This document shows positions 23,166 to 41,312 of a stretch of 64,000 bases of DNA, in pieces. Source of the DNA: Bolinopsis microptera (taxonomy: Eukaryota; Ctenophora; Tentaculata; Lobata; Bolinopsidae). A program made the position numbers and the translations under genes. The stretch is taken from NCBI RefSeq assembly GCF_026151205.1, contig NC_087081.1, positions 4,459,246 through 4,523,245 of the forward strand. Reading direction: 5' to 3'. The notes below the pieces were generated by a model. The model worked only from the letters and a program-made list of their open reading frames with translations, was not told the origin of the DNA and ran no database searches. Position 1 is the first letter of the stretch. Each line of letters opens with the position of its first letter.

Positions 23166-24422
23166 AGGTTATAGGTTATAGGTTATAGGTTATAGGTTAT
23201 AGGTTACTAGAAACCCGCTAGTCGAAAGCTTTGTTCGAGGAAATTTTAAAAATCAGTTATGTTTTAATTTCTCTTCATCATATAGCTCTGTTATACTGTA
23301 GACATAATGGAATTTATTTAACAATGGCGACAGCGTTGTTAGTATTCGGATTCCCAAAACGATACTTTTTACCGCATCAAAAAATACCAATCACAACCAA
23401 AGTTATGAATATAAGTCATAGCGTGAGCGTAAATGTGAGCTAGTTTTGAAATTATGACGTAGCATACAGCATAACAACGCGCGTAGTTAAGATGTTTTTG
23501 CTCGCGCACGTGCATTTTAACGTTGCTACGCAACAGCGCAGTAAACCTTTGCTAAAATAACGACATTATTCTAACGGTTATTTTACCTCACTTCCGACGT
23601 TAATTATAAAAAATCTAAAGCCTAAATCAAAATTCTAAGAATGCTATAGCCTATTCCTATCCTTTTTCTACATTCTACAACCCTGCTAAAAATGGCGAGG
23701 TTTCAACTCCATTTGCGAGCTGGGTTTGATTTCACCAGAGGGTCATTTTGAGGTCGATTTTCGGTGTTTTTTCTGTCCCCGTTGCCGGGGAAATTTCGTC
23801 AAGTTTAAATTATAGTATAGATAGGTTATAGGTTATAGGTTATAGGTTATAGGTTATAGGTTATAGGTTATAGGTTATAGGTTATAGGTTATAGGTTATA
23901 GGTTATAGGTTATAGGTTATAGGTTATAGGTTATAGGTTATAGGTTATAGGTTATAGGTTATAGGTTATAGGTTATAGGTTATAGGTTATAGGTTATAGG
24001 TTATAGGTTATAGGTTATAGGTTATAGGTTATAGGTTATAGGTTATAGGTTATAGGTTATAGGTTATAGGTTATAGGTTATAGGTTATAGGTTATAGGTT
24101 ATAGGTTATAGGTTATAGGTTATAGGTTATAGGTTATAGGTTATAGGTTATAGGTTATAGGTTATAGGTTATAGGTTATAGGTTATAGGTTATAGGTTAT
24201 AGGTTATAGGTTATAGGTTATAGGTTATAGGTTATAGGTTATAGGTTATAGGTTATAGGTTATAGGTTATAGGTTATAGGTTATAGGTTATAGGTTATAG
24301 GTTATAGGTTATAGGTTATAGGTTATAGTAGGTTATAGGTTATAGGTTATAGGTTATAGGTTATAGGTTATAGGTTATAGGTTATAGGTTATAGGTTATA
24401 GGTTATAGGTTATAGGTTATAG
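23166..24422. repeat. Heptamer (TTATAGG)n satellite in two blocks
   Basis: Block one is about 23167-23206; block two (23820-24422) has about 86 copies with one interruption near 24327. The unit TTATAGG is telomere-like in length and G-run placement but is not the animal TTAGGG. Between the blocks is AT-rich unique sequence with several gcgcg-rich words. Confidence 0.95.
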
Positions 24423-26635
24423 GGGCGAATAATTTGAACCATAATATAACCATAACCCTTAACTGTCTATTTTGAAATAAAACAAGCTTTGATATGAAAA
24501 GATGACATAACAATAACATAAACAAGCTGTTATGAAGTGATGACAAAAATAGTCGATTGACATCTCACCGTGCAAATGAAAGTGTTCATTTCTCACTAGA
24601 ACTAATTAGTTTAAAGTTCACCCCCGGATAGGTGCGCGTTATCACGTGGTGCGCGTTATCACGTGGTGCGCGTTATCACGTGGGCGAATAAGCTATTCCA
24701 GTTTGGAGTGAGGAGTTCCTGTGTTCACTACTAGTGTTTAGTCACTAGTACTACTGCGTGGTTTGAACTGGAAGAGTCGGACTGACTGTATAATTGAATT
24801 GATCAATTTGTAAATTGCACAATAAATTCTCAGCTGCGTGCTTGTTGGCAGTGAGAAGTTGTTGTTGATAACATCTGTTCTGGACATTGTTACCACGGTA
24901 ACACGTGGAAATTGCTATTCACGCATGGTTCCCTGGGTAGCTTATCAACGATTAGTGAAGTACAACAACTATTGATTGTTAGATGGTAAGAGGAGCATTT
25001 TTATAGACAACTTTATGAAACGAGTTTGGCTTGAATTCAATAAACGCGAACAAAGTTTTTTATTTATTCTCCCACTATGATATAATTTTCTTAAACAGTA
25101 AACCTAAAAGAAGAGCTAAAAGAACATAATAGCTTGTATTGCTGGGCTGTTACCTATTCAATGGACTGGTTAAATCATGAACTCACACATACATAAATTA
25201 ATATTTCAGCAATTGTGAAACTGAATGAATGGGAAAAACGAGCGACCGATTTCAACCTCGGTATCATTACCATCACGTAGTTACCATGGAAACGATTACC
25301 AATACCATATTCTTTTATTCTATTAATATAAATAGGGAATAGGGATTATTTTGATAATTCTAATTCTTATAATAAAATATTCACATTTATATCTTTATAT
25401 CCATCATGATACATTTCATTAACAATCACAGTGCTGGTGTTTGGGGGGGGGGGGGTTCAGGGTGACCCCTCCCTTAATCAGATGCGCTCGGTTTGTCATC
25501 GGCTTTTGCTGATTTATAGGGGAGACAGAGGTGCAAGAAAGAACTTTGTCGATATTGGGAGTCTACAGAGACGTGCACCGCCGCCTGTTTAAGTTTAAGA
25601 TTAAACTTCAATTTATTGCATATCAATTATTAGTTTTTAATTTAATGGCACAGCAAATTATAAAAATGTAATAAAAATCAAAGTTTTGTTCACAAGTCAA
25701 ATTTACTCTATTGGACCTACGAAGGCCGCTGATTTCGTGAATGAGGAATTTACTCGTGGACCACTCATTTACATTATCAACCCCATTATGTATGCTGTAG
25801 CTTCAGTATTGTTCTCTTACATGGTGATTTTAACACCTTCAGCGATTGACATGACACTGAATTGGAAGCTTCGTCTATCGATGCGTCTACAAACAGGAGT
25901 GGGCCGTCGAATAATATCGAATTTCTATGTGTGGCAGTATTGTAATCATTGAACTTCACAGTTTTCCTGAGTGATAACTTCTGAGTTTCGAGACGGCACA
26001 TTTTCGTGAATAGTTTTTGCGACGGGCGGAGGGAGATGATCAGGGAAATGGAAAATTTAATTCATGAAGATTAGTGAATTAGATAAGATTATGCTGTGTA
26101 TTATACATATCATATTATACATGTATTATAAATATAATATAAATATCATATTATATATGCTATAGTTAAAATCGAATGGCTATTGAAAAAAGCTTGCACC
26201 GTCCAATAAACTTTTAGCCGCTAACATTTTTTCAACGATCAAAAATTTCACTGTTTGATTTTTACTAGATCAAAGTTTTTTCTGACCGAATGTTTATCGG
26301 CCTTTTATTTTGATTCAATCTGATCGGAGAAAAACATACAAACGAAAAGGTAGAATTTATAGTTAGTTATAATCATTAATCCAGTCATTATAATATAGTT
26401 TATTTAAAATTTTAGGATTATGAGTTATTGTGATTTCAATGTTTTTATGTATTATGTGTACATTTTCATTTAATTTCGATAAAATCCTTTGCAGATTATG
26501 TTTACTTTTTTGAGAATTATGATAAATTGCCGAAATTATTTTCAAAAACCTACTTTTTGTTGTGACCCAGCGAGGATCAGTACATGATATAACTAGTAAC
26601 GACCCCACCGTGCACATTAGGATGGTTGGATAGTA
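24423..26635. other. Intergenic with E-box trio and poly-G
   Basis: Three copies of GCGCGTTATCACGTGG lie at about 24635-24684, each with an E-box CACGTG. A G run is at 25442-25454. No confident exon is seen apart from the weak frame at 25686. Confidence 0.4.
25686..25952 (+). pseudogene. Weak ORF resembling a TM7 segment
   Basis: An 88-codon frame with a hydrophobic part IYIINPIMYAVASVLFSYMV. NPIMY fits the NPxxY pattern of class A GPCR TM7, and IGP just before echoes the same position in the GPCR at 9180. No flanking exons were found. It may be chance or a relic exon. Confidence 0.2.
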
Positions 26636-28490
<1,855 letters not shown>

Positions 28491-28494
28491 AGTT

Positions 28495-28845
28495 AATTCC
28501 TACATACGGTTAAATTCCTACGCAATATGCATTTTTTAGTTCCTACATATGGTTAAAGTCCTGCGTAATATGCATGTTTTAATTCCTACATACGGTTAAA
28601 GTCCTACGCAATATGCATGTTTTAATTCCTACTTACGGTTAAAGTCCTACGCAATATGCATGTTTTAATTCATACTTACGGAGTTACGGTTAACGTCCTA
28701 CGCAATGTTTTAATTCCTACGCTTGGTTTAATTCCTACGCAATATGCATTATGCATGTTTTAATTCCTACATACGGTTAAAGTCCTACGCAATATGCATG
28801 TTTTAATTCCTACATACGGTTTAAGTCCTACGCAATATGTTGTTC
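28495..28845. repeat. About 43-bp minisatellite, about 8 copies
   Basis: The unit contains TAATTCCTACATACGGTTAA and GTCCTACGCAATATGCATG. It is irregular, with truncated copies near 28700. Confidence 0.85.
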
Positions 28846-29249
28846 ATTCAGTGTGTAAATTTGTATGAAATTGATTGATTTGAAATGAAATGAAATGAAA
28901 TGAAATGAAATGAAATGAAATGAGGTATTTATATCCCGCTCATATGATTAACCAACAACACAAGGAAGGTGGTTAACCATGTCAGAGCGGCTGACTGTGA
29001 GTGATGTGAGCAAATGTGTAAAAATGAACTAAAGTATAACTCGTCATAAGGTAAAGACAAAATTAAAACATCTTTTATTGTAAACCACACTAAACTAAAT
29101 AGAAGCAGAAACCATACAATACATGTAGGTAAAATAAAGGTACAGTGACATAATCAATCAAGAAAGAGACATCAAGACATAAAATGGAGTGCGGTAAAAA
29201 ATAAAAGCCAACGTGTCTTGCAAAGTGAAGACAATGGAAAGAAAAAACA

Positions 29250-31610
29250 TCAGAACTGATTATATAAATGATTCTTTAACATTCGCTTGAAACAGTTGGT
29301 ATCAGTATCAGTAATACTTCTCAACATCAGCGGAAGAGAGTTCCATGCAACCGGTGCATGGCTTGAAAAACGTCTGTCATCAACTTTGGATCTTTTATTC
29401 TTTGGTATCTTGAGCATGAGATGGTCATCCGGTCTTTTCGACCTGGTCATGGTGTTTGAAAGCTCTATATCCACTACATCCATATCCAGTAGTGCTTTGA
29501 GGTAATCAGGTGCAGTACCGTGAACTGATTTGTGGGTTAAAAGACAAACTTTGAAGAAGATTCGTTGGTCTATAGGGAGTATGTGGGCCTTCTTATAGAA
29601 GGGAACCAAGTCCGTGGTCCTCTCTTCTATGTTGTAGATGAAACGAACTGCCCCATTAAGGGTTGATCTAAGTTTGTTCAATCTGGTCTTGGGTAGATTC
29701 ATGTTAAGAGAATTACAGTAGTCTAATTTAGATATGACCAGTTGTTTCACCAGCATCAATTTAATGCCTTCATCCAGGTAACGACCAATGGTTCTTAGGT
29801 TCATCATTGTCCAGCTGCATTTCCTTTTGACATTATTGATCTGTCTTTCCATATTTAGAGTTTCATCAAATTTGACACCCAGAATCTTCCAGCTGTCTCC
29901 TTTACACTCCGTAGGCAGAATTTCAGTGCTTCCAAATTGCAGTCTGACACTGAGTTCACACTTTTTTAGAACATGGCTCTTTCCTAACACCAGTAGTTCT
30001 GTCTTTGTTTCGTTCAGTTTCATGTAGTTGTTCACCATCCATGCTTTTATCTCTGCAAGACATTTGTTTGTTCTGTCTTGGACATCAATGAACTGTACCA
30101 CACGGTTTGGTTTAAATGAGATGTACAGTTGAGAATCATCTGCATAGAGCTGTATATCAAGACCATATTTGGCCGCATTTTTCTGGAGAGCTTTGATATA
30201 AAGGATGAAAAGAATAGGCCCCAAGAGTGATCCCTGGGGAACTCCAAACAGAAGCTCCAAGAAAGATGAAAGAGTATCATCAATCTTAACACAGAAGTGT
30301 CTTTTCTCAAGGTAGGACTTTATCCATTGCAGTGCACTTCCAGTAATTCCATAGTCCTTCATAAGCTTTTCCAACAAGACTGTGTGGTCAATGGTATCAA
30401 ATGCTGCACTTAAGTCGAGAAGTACAACTATAACAACATTCCCAGCTTCAATTTCTTTGTTTAGATCATCACACATTCTAACAAGTAATGTTTCACAGCT
30501 ATGATTAGGGCGATATCCAGATTGGACTTCTGAGTAAAGGCTATGGTTAGTTAGATGGACATTAAGCTGGTTTAGTACAATTCTCTCTAGGATCTTAGAG
30601 AAGGCAGAGAGGTTAGACACTGGTCGATAGTTACTGAGAATATCAACATCAGCATTTTCCTTCTTCAAAGTCGGCTTGATGACTGCTTTCTTCATATCTG
30701 AGGGAAAAACTCCAGTCTTCAAGGATGAGTTCAAGACGTGGAGTATAAAAGGTGTTAGTTCATCAACACAGTTTTTTAAGAGAAATGCTGGGATCGGATC
30801 CAAGCAGCAGAACTTGTTGGACATCTTTGATACCAGGTCTTTGAGTTCATCAGCTGTTATCTCAGAGAAATTATCAAAGATGCAGTCTTTATCAAGAACA
30901 GGATCTTTGTCTTTGTCTTTGTCTTTGTCTTTGTCTTTGTCTTTGTCTTTGTCTTTGTCTTTGTCTTTGTCTTTGTCTTTGTCTTTGTCTTTGTCTTTGT
31001 CTTTGTCTTTGTCTTTGTCTTTGTCTTTGTCTTTGTCTTTGTCTTTGTCTTTGTCTTTGTTTACATCTTTGTCTTTGTCTTTGTCTTTGTTTATATCTTT
31101 GTCTTTGTCTTTGTCTTTGTCTTTGTCTTTGTCTTTGTCTTTGTCTTTGTCTTTGTCTTTGTCTTTGTCTTTGTCTTTGTCTTTGTCTTTGTCTTTGTCT
31201 TTGTCTTTGTCTTTGTCTTTGTCTTTGTCTTTGTCTTTGTCTTTGTCTTTTCCTTCCTTCTCAATGGCTTGTCTGATGGTTGCAACCTTTTCAGCGAAGA
31301 AATCTTTGAAATCTTCTGACAGTTTCACAGGATCCTTGTAGTTTGGAAGGTTTTGGGTGTCATTTCCTAAAAGCCTGTTGACTTTTTTGTACAACGCTTT
31401 AGTATCCCCTGAAGAGGACCTAAGAGAGGTTTTGTGGTGAGCGCATCTTTTGACAAACTCTAGTCGGGAAAACTCATCTCTTAGCTTAACATAATCCGAT
31501 CTCAGGTACTCAGATCTTGTACTGTCTATATAGTCTACTTTATCTTTTCTCCACGCACGTTCAGCAGTTCTTCTCTTTCGCCTGAGAATACGAATCGACG
31601 TTTCAGCCAT
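29250..31610 (-). CDS. LINE reverse transcriptase, open frame with Asp-Lys expansion
   Basis: A 786-residue frame. The N-terminal part (ILRRKRRTAERAW) is the linker that follows the endonuclease in CR1/Jockey-type LINEs. Residues about 120-240 are an almost pure Lys-Asp repeat. The RT core follows: NYRPVSNLSAFSKILERI, QSGYRPNHSCETLL, LLDLSAAFDTIDH, GVPQGSLLGPILF and the catalytic YADDSQLY; then a C-terminal part ending KRMLKNHLYNQF. Catalytic Asp residues are all present, so the copy is young even though it is truncated. Without its endonuclease it should not move alone. The Met used is simply the first after a stop. Confidence 0.85.
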   Translation of the reverse strand: MAETSIRILRRKRRTAERAWRKDKVDYIDSTRSEYLRSDYVKLRDEFSRLEFVKRCAHHKTSLRSSSGDTKALYKKVNRLLGNDTQNLPNYKDPVKLSEDFKDFFAEKVATIRQAIEKEGKDKDKDKDKDKDKDKDKDKDKDKDKDKDKDKDKDKDKDKDKDKDKDKDKDKDINKDKDKDKDVNKDKDKDKDKDKDKDKDKDKDKDKDKDKDKDKDKDKDKDKDKDKDKDKDKDKDPVLDKDCIFDNFSEITADELKDLVSKMSNKFCCLDPIPAFLLKNCVDELTPFILHVLNSSLKTGVFPSDMKKAVIKPTLKKENADVDILSNYRPVSNLSAFSKILERIVLNQLNVHLTNHSLYSEVQSGYRPNHSCETLLVRMCDDLNKEIEAGNVVIVVLLDLSAAFDTIDHTVLLEKLMKDYGITGSALQWIKSYLEKRHFCVKIDDTLSSFLELLFGVPQGSLLGPILFILYIKALQKNAAKYGLDIQLYADDSQLYISFKPNRVVQFIDVQDRTNKCLAEIKAWMVNNYMKLNETKTELLVLGKSHVLKKCELSVRLQFGSTEILPTECKGDSWKILGVKFDETLNMERQINNVKRKCSWTMMNLRTIGRYLDEGIKLMLVKQLVISKLDYCNSLNMNLPKTRLNKLRSTLNGAVRFIYNIEERTTDLVPFYKKAHILPIDQRIFFKVCLLTHKSVHGTAPDYLKALLDMDVVDIELSNTMTRSKRPDDHLMLKIPKNKRSKVDDRRFSSHAPVAWNSLPLMLRSITDTDTNCFKRMLKNHLYNQF
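30901..31252. repeat. Hexamer (TCTTTG)n inside the RT frame, about 58 copies
   Basis: Six-base repeat coding (KD)n on the minus strand, with two interrupted units (TTTACATC and TTTATATC, coding Val/Ile-Asn). The frame is kept on both sides. Confidence 0.95.
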
Positions 31611-31640
31611 AATGTTGGGCGGACTGACGTTTCCGAGTGG

Positions 31641-32725
31641 TTAATGTTTCATCTCTCATACTATAAGGCATCATCTGGCTACATTTTGATGGGTCGATGT
31701 GGTATTCAGATCCATCTTCGAGATCGTTTTTTTCATTTGTAGCAAGATAAAGTCCTTGCTATATTTTCCATACGATACTGTTTAATTCGTGACTTTGAAC
31801 GAAGTTCCAGGAAATGAACAATTATATATAGCCATAATCCATATTATGACAAGACGACATTTATCCTGGAATTTGACCACATAATTGTCCAGAACAGAAG
31901 TTTGCAGCTACAGTATATAAAAGTATAAAGAATTGTTGACGCTCAATGTTCATTAGCTGTTAGCCGCTCTTTTTAAGTAACATAGTTTCTACACAGGCCA
32001 GCCAGCTATATTAATATAGAAACTTGTACTCCGAACAGAAACTACATTACTCCTGATAGGTGGTGTGTCGAGGAACTCGACTTATGGATAATACCACATG
32101 CTCAGTTGATCGGTACCGGCACGAGCGTGCAGTCACGTGACACTCCGCGTTTTGTCACGTGACGCGCGCACTAAGTCACGTGGTACATTCTCCATGTGTG
32201 ATTGGAAACGCGTGCTGCACGTGGGTTTCAGACAGGTTTTTATTGGATATTGGTAGGGATAGAGACGTTATGTGATTAGAGGGAGCGTGCAGGGAGTACA
32301 ATATCCGTAACCTGGCCCACACTTCCTGGATCGGGTCCCGCCGAGTGAACCAGGGATCCCGCCGAGTGAACCTCCATAGTGTCATACCCAACCTGGGAAC
32401 AACTTGATTACTTGCGAAAGACGTAGAGTGCATTTTTAGAGTTCCGATGTTAATTTTACTATTGGAAATAACTAAATCCGTTGGGATCAACCAATTTTCT
32501 TATAATTATTACCAAGGACCGTGTAACTGGCCATCAGTACTACTTACTTACTACTTGTTTGTTAGTGTACCAATTTTGTTACCGATAAAAATCAATTCAA
32601 TTATCATCGGACCACTGATAATCGGTTCTTCGGTCAAAGTTCAAGTTCCTAGTGTCTCGAGCAAAAATACCGTTATGTCTTTACCGTAAAGTGTAAAACC
32701 AAGTAATTTTACCTCTTCCCCTCCC
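31641..32725. other. Intergenic with clustered E-boxes
   Basis: No exon seen. Between about 32130 and 32225 there are four or five CACGTG sites (GTCACGTGAC, GTCACGTGACG, GTCACGTGG, GCACGTGGG). A short duplication TCCCGCCGAGTGAACC is at 32336-32373. Confidence 0.4.
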
Positions 32726-32734
32726 TGAATACAG

Positions 32735-33440
32735 GATGTTTCATGAATAGTGTCCGGTTTTTGATTTATTGTCAAATTTAGTACAAATGAAATAACTTTT
32801 CAAATTTTGGTTATAAATGTAACAAATATATCAGAAAATCATAAAACATAATAATATGTGACTCAAAGTCAATAATTTATTATCTGCTCAAAGAATCGTC
32901 CTTTATTGGAGAGCACATGTTGAGGCAATTGTCTACAGCAGACTGCACCGTGCTCAACAGTATTCTCCTTGCCTCTCCTGATATTATGCTTAAAGTTCTG
33001 CGATTTTCTTAGGGACTGGATTACTGCAGTAGACCTTACTCTCGAGATATCCCGGCCCAGAGGTAGAAGTCGCAGCGGTTTAGGTCGGGGAGTATGGGGG
33101 CCAAGCAAAGTCTGCGTTTCGGATATGATCTTTTCCTTGAAAAGATCAAGCGCGCGCTTTCTCTTAAAGTCTTAAGAGCTGGCACAAACTTTTTCTTTAA
33201 CATTTCGATGTAATTGGATGTTCTGATATAGTGTCTGTTTTCCCGGTCTCGCCATTCTCTTTATTTGCATGGACATTAATTGGACGCTGGAGAGTGGAGG
33301 CCCTAGCGTTCATTTTAATGTCCGTTCAAACAAAGTTTGGTGAAGTTGTTAAATTAAATACTGATCATGAATGCCTTTGAGCGTTCAATTGAGTGTCCGT
33401 TAAAAATTATGTTTGTTCACACAATGTCCGGTCAAATAAG
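32735..33440 (-). mobile_element. Degenerate mariner-type transposase relic
   Basis: In the minus-strand frames near 33040-33100 the words PPYSPDLNRCDFYLW appear; this is the block with the last catalytic Asp of mariner/Tc1-like DDE transposases. It is followed after a frame break by a divergent C-terminus (VCCRQLPQHVLSNKGRFFEQII). TGTCCGGTTTT at about 32752 and several TGTCCG words to 33440 may mark the ends, but I could not fix them. It is inactive. Confidence 0.5.
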
Positions 33441-33479
33441 TATAGCGTCCAATAAGGTAATACAAACTTCAACAAGTTT

Positions 33480-33895
33480 ATTGGAGACTACTGCACAAGA
33501 TACAGTTCACAAAAATGCTGCTAAAGCCTAAACGGTATGGGATAACGTCCCTAACGGTCTAACGGCATGCGATAACGTCCCTTAAATAAAGTTAAGATAA
33601 CGTCCCTAACCGGGCCTAACGTCCTCTAAAAAGCGTTAAGATAAAGTCCCTAACGTCCCTTAAACAGAGTTAAAATAATGTCCCTAACGTCCCTTAAATG
33701 GAGTTAAAATAACGTCCCTAACGTCTCGTCCCTAACGTCCCGTCCCTAACGTCCCGTCCCTAACGTCCCGTCCCTAACGTCCCGTCCCTAACGTCCCGTC
33801 CCTAACGTCCCGTCCGTAACGTCCCGTCCCTAACGTCCCTTAAATATAGTTAAGATAACGTCCCTAACAACCCCTAAATATAGTTAAGAGGGCAG
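33480..33895. repeat. Irregular GATAACGTCCCTAAC satellite
   Basis: Mixed units: AAACGGTATGGGATAACGTC at the left, GTTAAGATAACGTCCC in the middle and a pure CGTCCCGTCCCTAA run at 33725-33830. Confidence 0.8.
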
Positions 33896-34699
33896 ATTAC
33901 TGTTAGCTAAATGGGAAAGTGCAGTTTGTAGGATCACCAGGTCAGATTATCAGGGTCGTTAACTATGATAATGAACCATCACAGCCATGTAATGAACCAT
34001 CACAGCCATGTAATGGGGTGTAATGAACCATCAAATCTCTGTAATGAACCATCAAATCTCTGTAATGAGCTCTAATGAACAACAAGGCTGAGTTTGCCGC
34101 TGCTTTTTCTTATTTGGTTCTGTCATGATTTTGTGTATCTTCTAGTTTTACTGTCTGTTGGCTCTGCAATTCTTAAACTTTTGAAGATAAACCCGATTTG
34201 GTATTGTTAAAATTGTAACCCCTTTAACCTGCTGTATAACGTGTCATAACACTAAGAACTCTGTGTTTAACAGCTTAACAGGAAGTGTATTTTGTAAACT
34301 GACAGATTCTCTGCATACAGGTAACAAAACAAGCTGCAGAGAATCAGGAGATACCACGTGATCTTTATAGTAACCTAGCAACAGAGAATCAGGAGATACC
34401 ACGTGATCTTTATAGTAACCTAGCAACAGTGAATCAGGAGATACCACGTGTCATGAACTCACAACACCAACTAGCTTTGTAATATTACCAAGCTATTGAA
34501 TATCTGGAGAAATCCAAGCTGGGGAAATCAGGGGTAAAACTTTGACAACATTAGCTGTCAAATAATGCAGATTTCAGAGTTTCCGTAAACACTTTCCACG
34601 CTCCCTAGGGTAAACACTGAACCCGGTTACTAAGATGGCGCCCCCCCCCCTCCCTCGTTTATCAACGATAAAACCCCGAATAGGGCTCAACTACTACTA
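33896..34699. other. Intergenic with a 60-bp threefold repeat
   Basis: At 34330-34450 a unit with GAATCAGGAGATACCACGTG, ATCTTTATAGTAACCTAGCAA recurs; it contains an E-box and an X-box-like GTAACCTAGCAAC. AATGAACCATCA units lie near 33970-34060. No gene seen. Confidence 0.6.
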
Positions 34700-34960
34700 C
34701 TTCTACTACTATGTCGGAGCTAAGTCCGATCTACGCCAGAAAACCCCCTCCATATATCCCTGTCCCGCATCAGGGTTCGCAGTTCCTCTTTAGAGTTTGT
34801 CCCAACTTCCTTCAGTAACATAGACAAGTAGCTTTGTCTTGGTCGGCCTTGCTGTGCTCTACCGTGCGTAGGTTCCCATAAGACTAAATCACTGGCAAGT
34901 AGCTCAGGATGTCGGATGCAGTGTCCCGCCATTTTTTTTTTGCTCAACATAATGTAAAAT
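34700..34960 (-). mobile_element. LINE C-terminal fragment
   Basis: The minus strand codes AGHCIRHPELLASDLVLWEP, HGRAQQGRPRQSYLSMLLKE and ELRTLMRDRDIWRGF: the GHxxR ... LWxPxHG ... GRPxxxY ... LxxLMxDRxxW tail of many LINE polyproteins. It is related to 19115-19245. The C-terminal motif suggests a different LINE clade from that at 28873. Confidence 0.7.
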
Positions 34961-36093
34961 TGTAAAAGATGTAAACATCTTTTTACATTGCGTTGAGCCC
35001 TATATGGGGAAAGGAAAAGGTAAAAGGGGCGCAGTAAACTAGGCTAGGGTTTAACTGTAACCATGATATTGTGGACAGTAAAGGGTTCGAAGACTAATAA
35101 TTATCATTATGGAGGGTAAAGTAAAGTAGTAACTAGTTGGTGGGGGGAGGGGGGAGCTACGAGAGGGAGGGTTAACCCCGGCTACGAGGGGGGGTTACCC
35201 CGGCTACGAGACTGAAATGGTGAACTAGTACTAGCTCCGTTTCTACTCTAACATGGTATCATGAACCACTTGAACCAGCTCACCTCCTTTTCCTTTATCA
35301 GTGATGATTATAGCCTACAACTCTACAATTAAAGTAGTAGTTCTAGTCGTTAAGATTTAAGAAGTTCTAGTTGTTAACAAGCTATGGTACTGACTGCTGG
35401 CACGAGCTGGACAGTTAATTAAGGGACATGTGATTAAGGAAGGTGCGTGTTGACTTTAGTTACCACGTGATGCCATGGTAACACGGGTAGAGACAATAGT
35501 GTTCAGCGCGTGCCTATTGACTTATTGAAACTTGAGTCGGAGATTTGTTGAAAAGTTGAAACATACCCTGAGAATGCTTTGCAGACTAGTTACATGAATT
35601 TCCCAGGATTAATATCTCCTCCCTGTACTGTAGTGTATTTTGCAAGGAACGCCTTGTGTTGTGGGGCGGGAGACTCTCTCTCCGGACTGTCAGATGATTT
35701 CCCCACTGGTCCTGACAGCCCCTCCTTCCCCCACCAACCAGACGCTCACCACCGGGTCACGTGATGTGACAGTGGCCAATACTTTAGGAGTGCCTGATCC
35801 GAGCATGCCCTGTTGCTTAGCGAACCCAGCCTCCTGAAACTTTACTCGCAGCCCACCCACCAATAAGAGAACGTCTGCAGGTCACGTGACTGGAACCCGA
35901 CCAATCAGCTGGCTGGAGCCACACCACGTGATCAGAGCGTTTGAAGTTTGCGAGTGTTTCCTGTTAGGTCACGTGCGCGCGCCGGGGTCACGTGACACGG
36001 CACGTTTAAGGATCGCACGGACACGACCTGCGCCACCAGAACCTCAAGCACCGAATTTGTTGCGAACTGTATTTGTTTTGATTATCTGACAAC
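34961..36093 (+). promoter_or_regulatory. Upstream region of the Bsx gene, rich in E-boxes
   Basis: CACGTG occurs at about 35464, 35758, 35882, 35925, 35969 and 35987, twice as the extended palindrome GTCACGTGAC, all within 650 bp of the Bsx start codon. This is the MITF/USF/Myc-type site. No TATA box is obvious. Regulation by such factors is inference. A transposon-free, GC-richer stretch at 35580-36090 is probably promoter plus 5' UTR. Confidence 0.5.
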
Positions 36094-41031
<4,938 letters not shown>

Positions 41032-41035
41032 ACAG

Positions 41036-41180
41036 TGTCAGATGATGACGTCACACTGATGACGTCACGTTACTGTGATGACGTCACCTGTTTCTTTGTT
41101 TAAAGATGGCGCGTTGTAATGATGACGTCACGTGTTCTTTGTTTAAAGATGGCGCGTTGTAATGATGACGTCACGTTTTG
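41036..41180 (+). promoter_or_regulatory. CRE cluster in the Bsx 3' UTR
   Basis: TGACGTCA occurs five times right after the stop codon, mixed with two copies of TTTAAAGATGGCGCG (AAGATGGCG is a YY1-like core). It may be an enhancer or only a short repeat; function is inferred. Confidence 0.5.
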
Positions 41181-41312
41181 ATTTTGTGAAGGCAGCGCGT
41201 TACTGTGGGACTACCTCATAAGAAGTATTTAGATTGTAGCCACTGTTCAAAATGACTGCATCAGCTCGGTTACAGTTGTTAGGTTACAGTTGCTAGGTTA
41301 CAGTTGCTAGGT

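Larger units (their letters stand above)
28873..31640 (-). mobile_element. 5'-truncated CR1/L2-like LINE
   Basis: On the minus strand the element ends in a 3' tail of ATTTC pentamers (28878-28922). About 330 bp of 3' UTR then leads to one long RT frame (29250-31610). Just upstream of its Met the frame is closed by TAA, and no AP-endonuclease is seen, so the copy is 5'-truncated. The microsatellite tail is typical of CR1/L2/Jockey-group LINEs. Confidence 0.8.

Noticed and set aside
23820-24422. Chromosome end
   Set aside because: The heptamer is internal, with unique sequence and genes on both sides, and is not the animal TTAGGG.
32176-32490. 104-codon minus-strand frame with a duplicated FTRRDP
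   Set aside because: No family match, no splice context, and an adjacent direct repeat explains the pattern.
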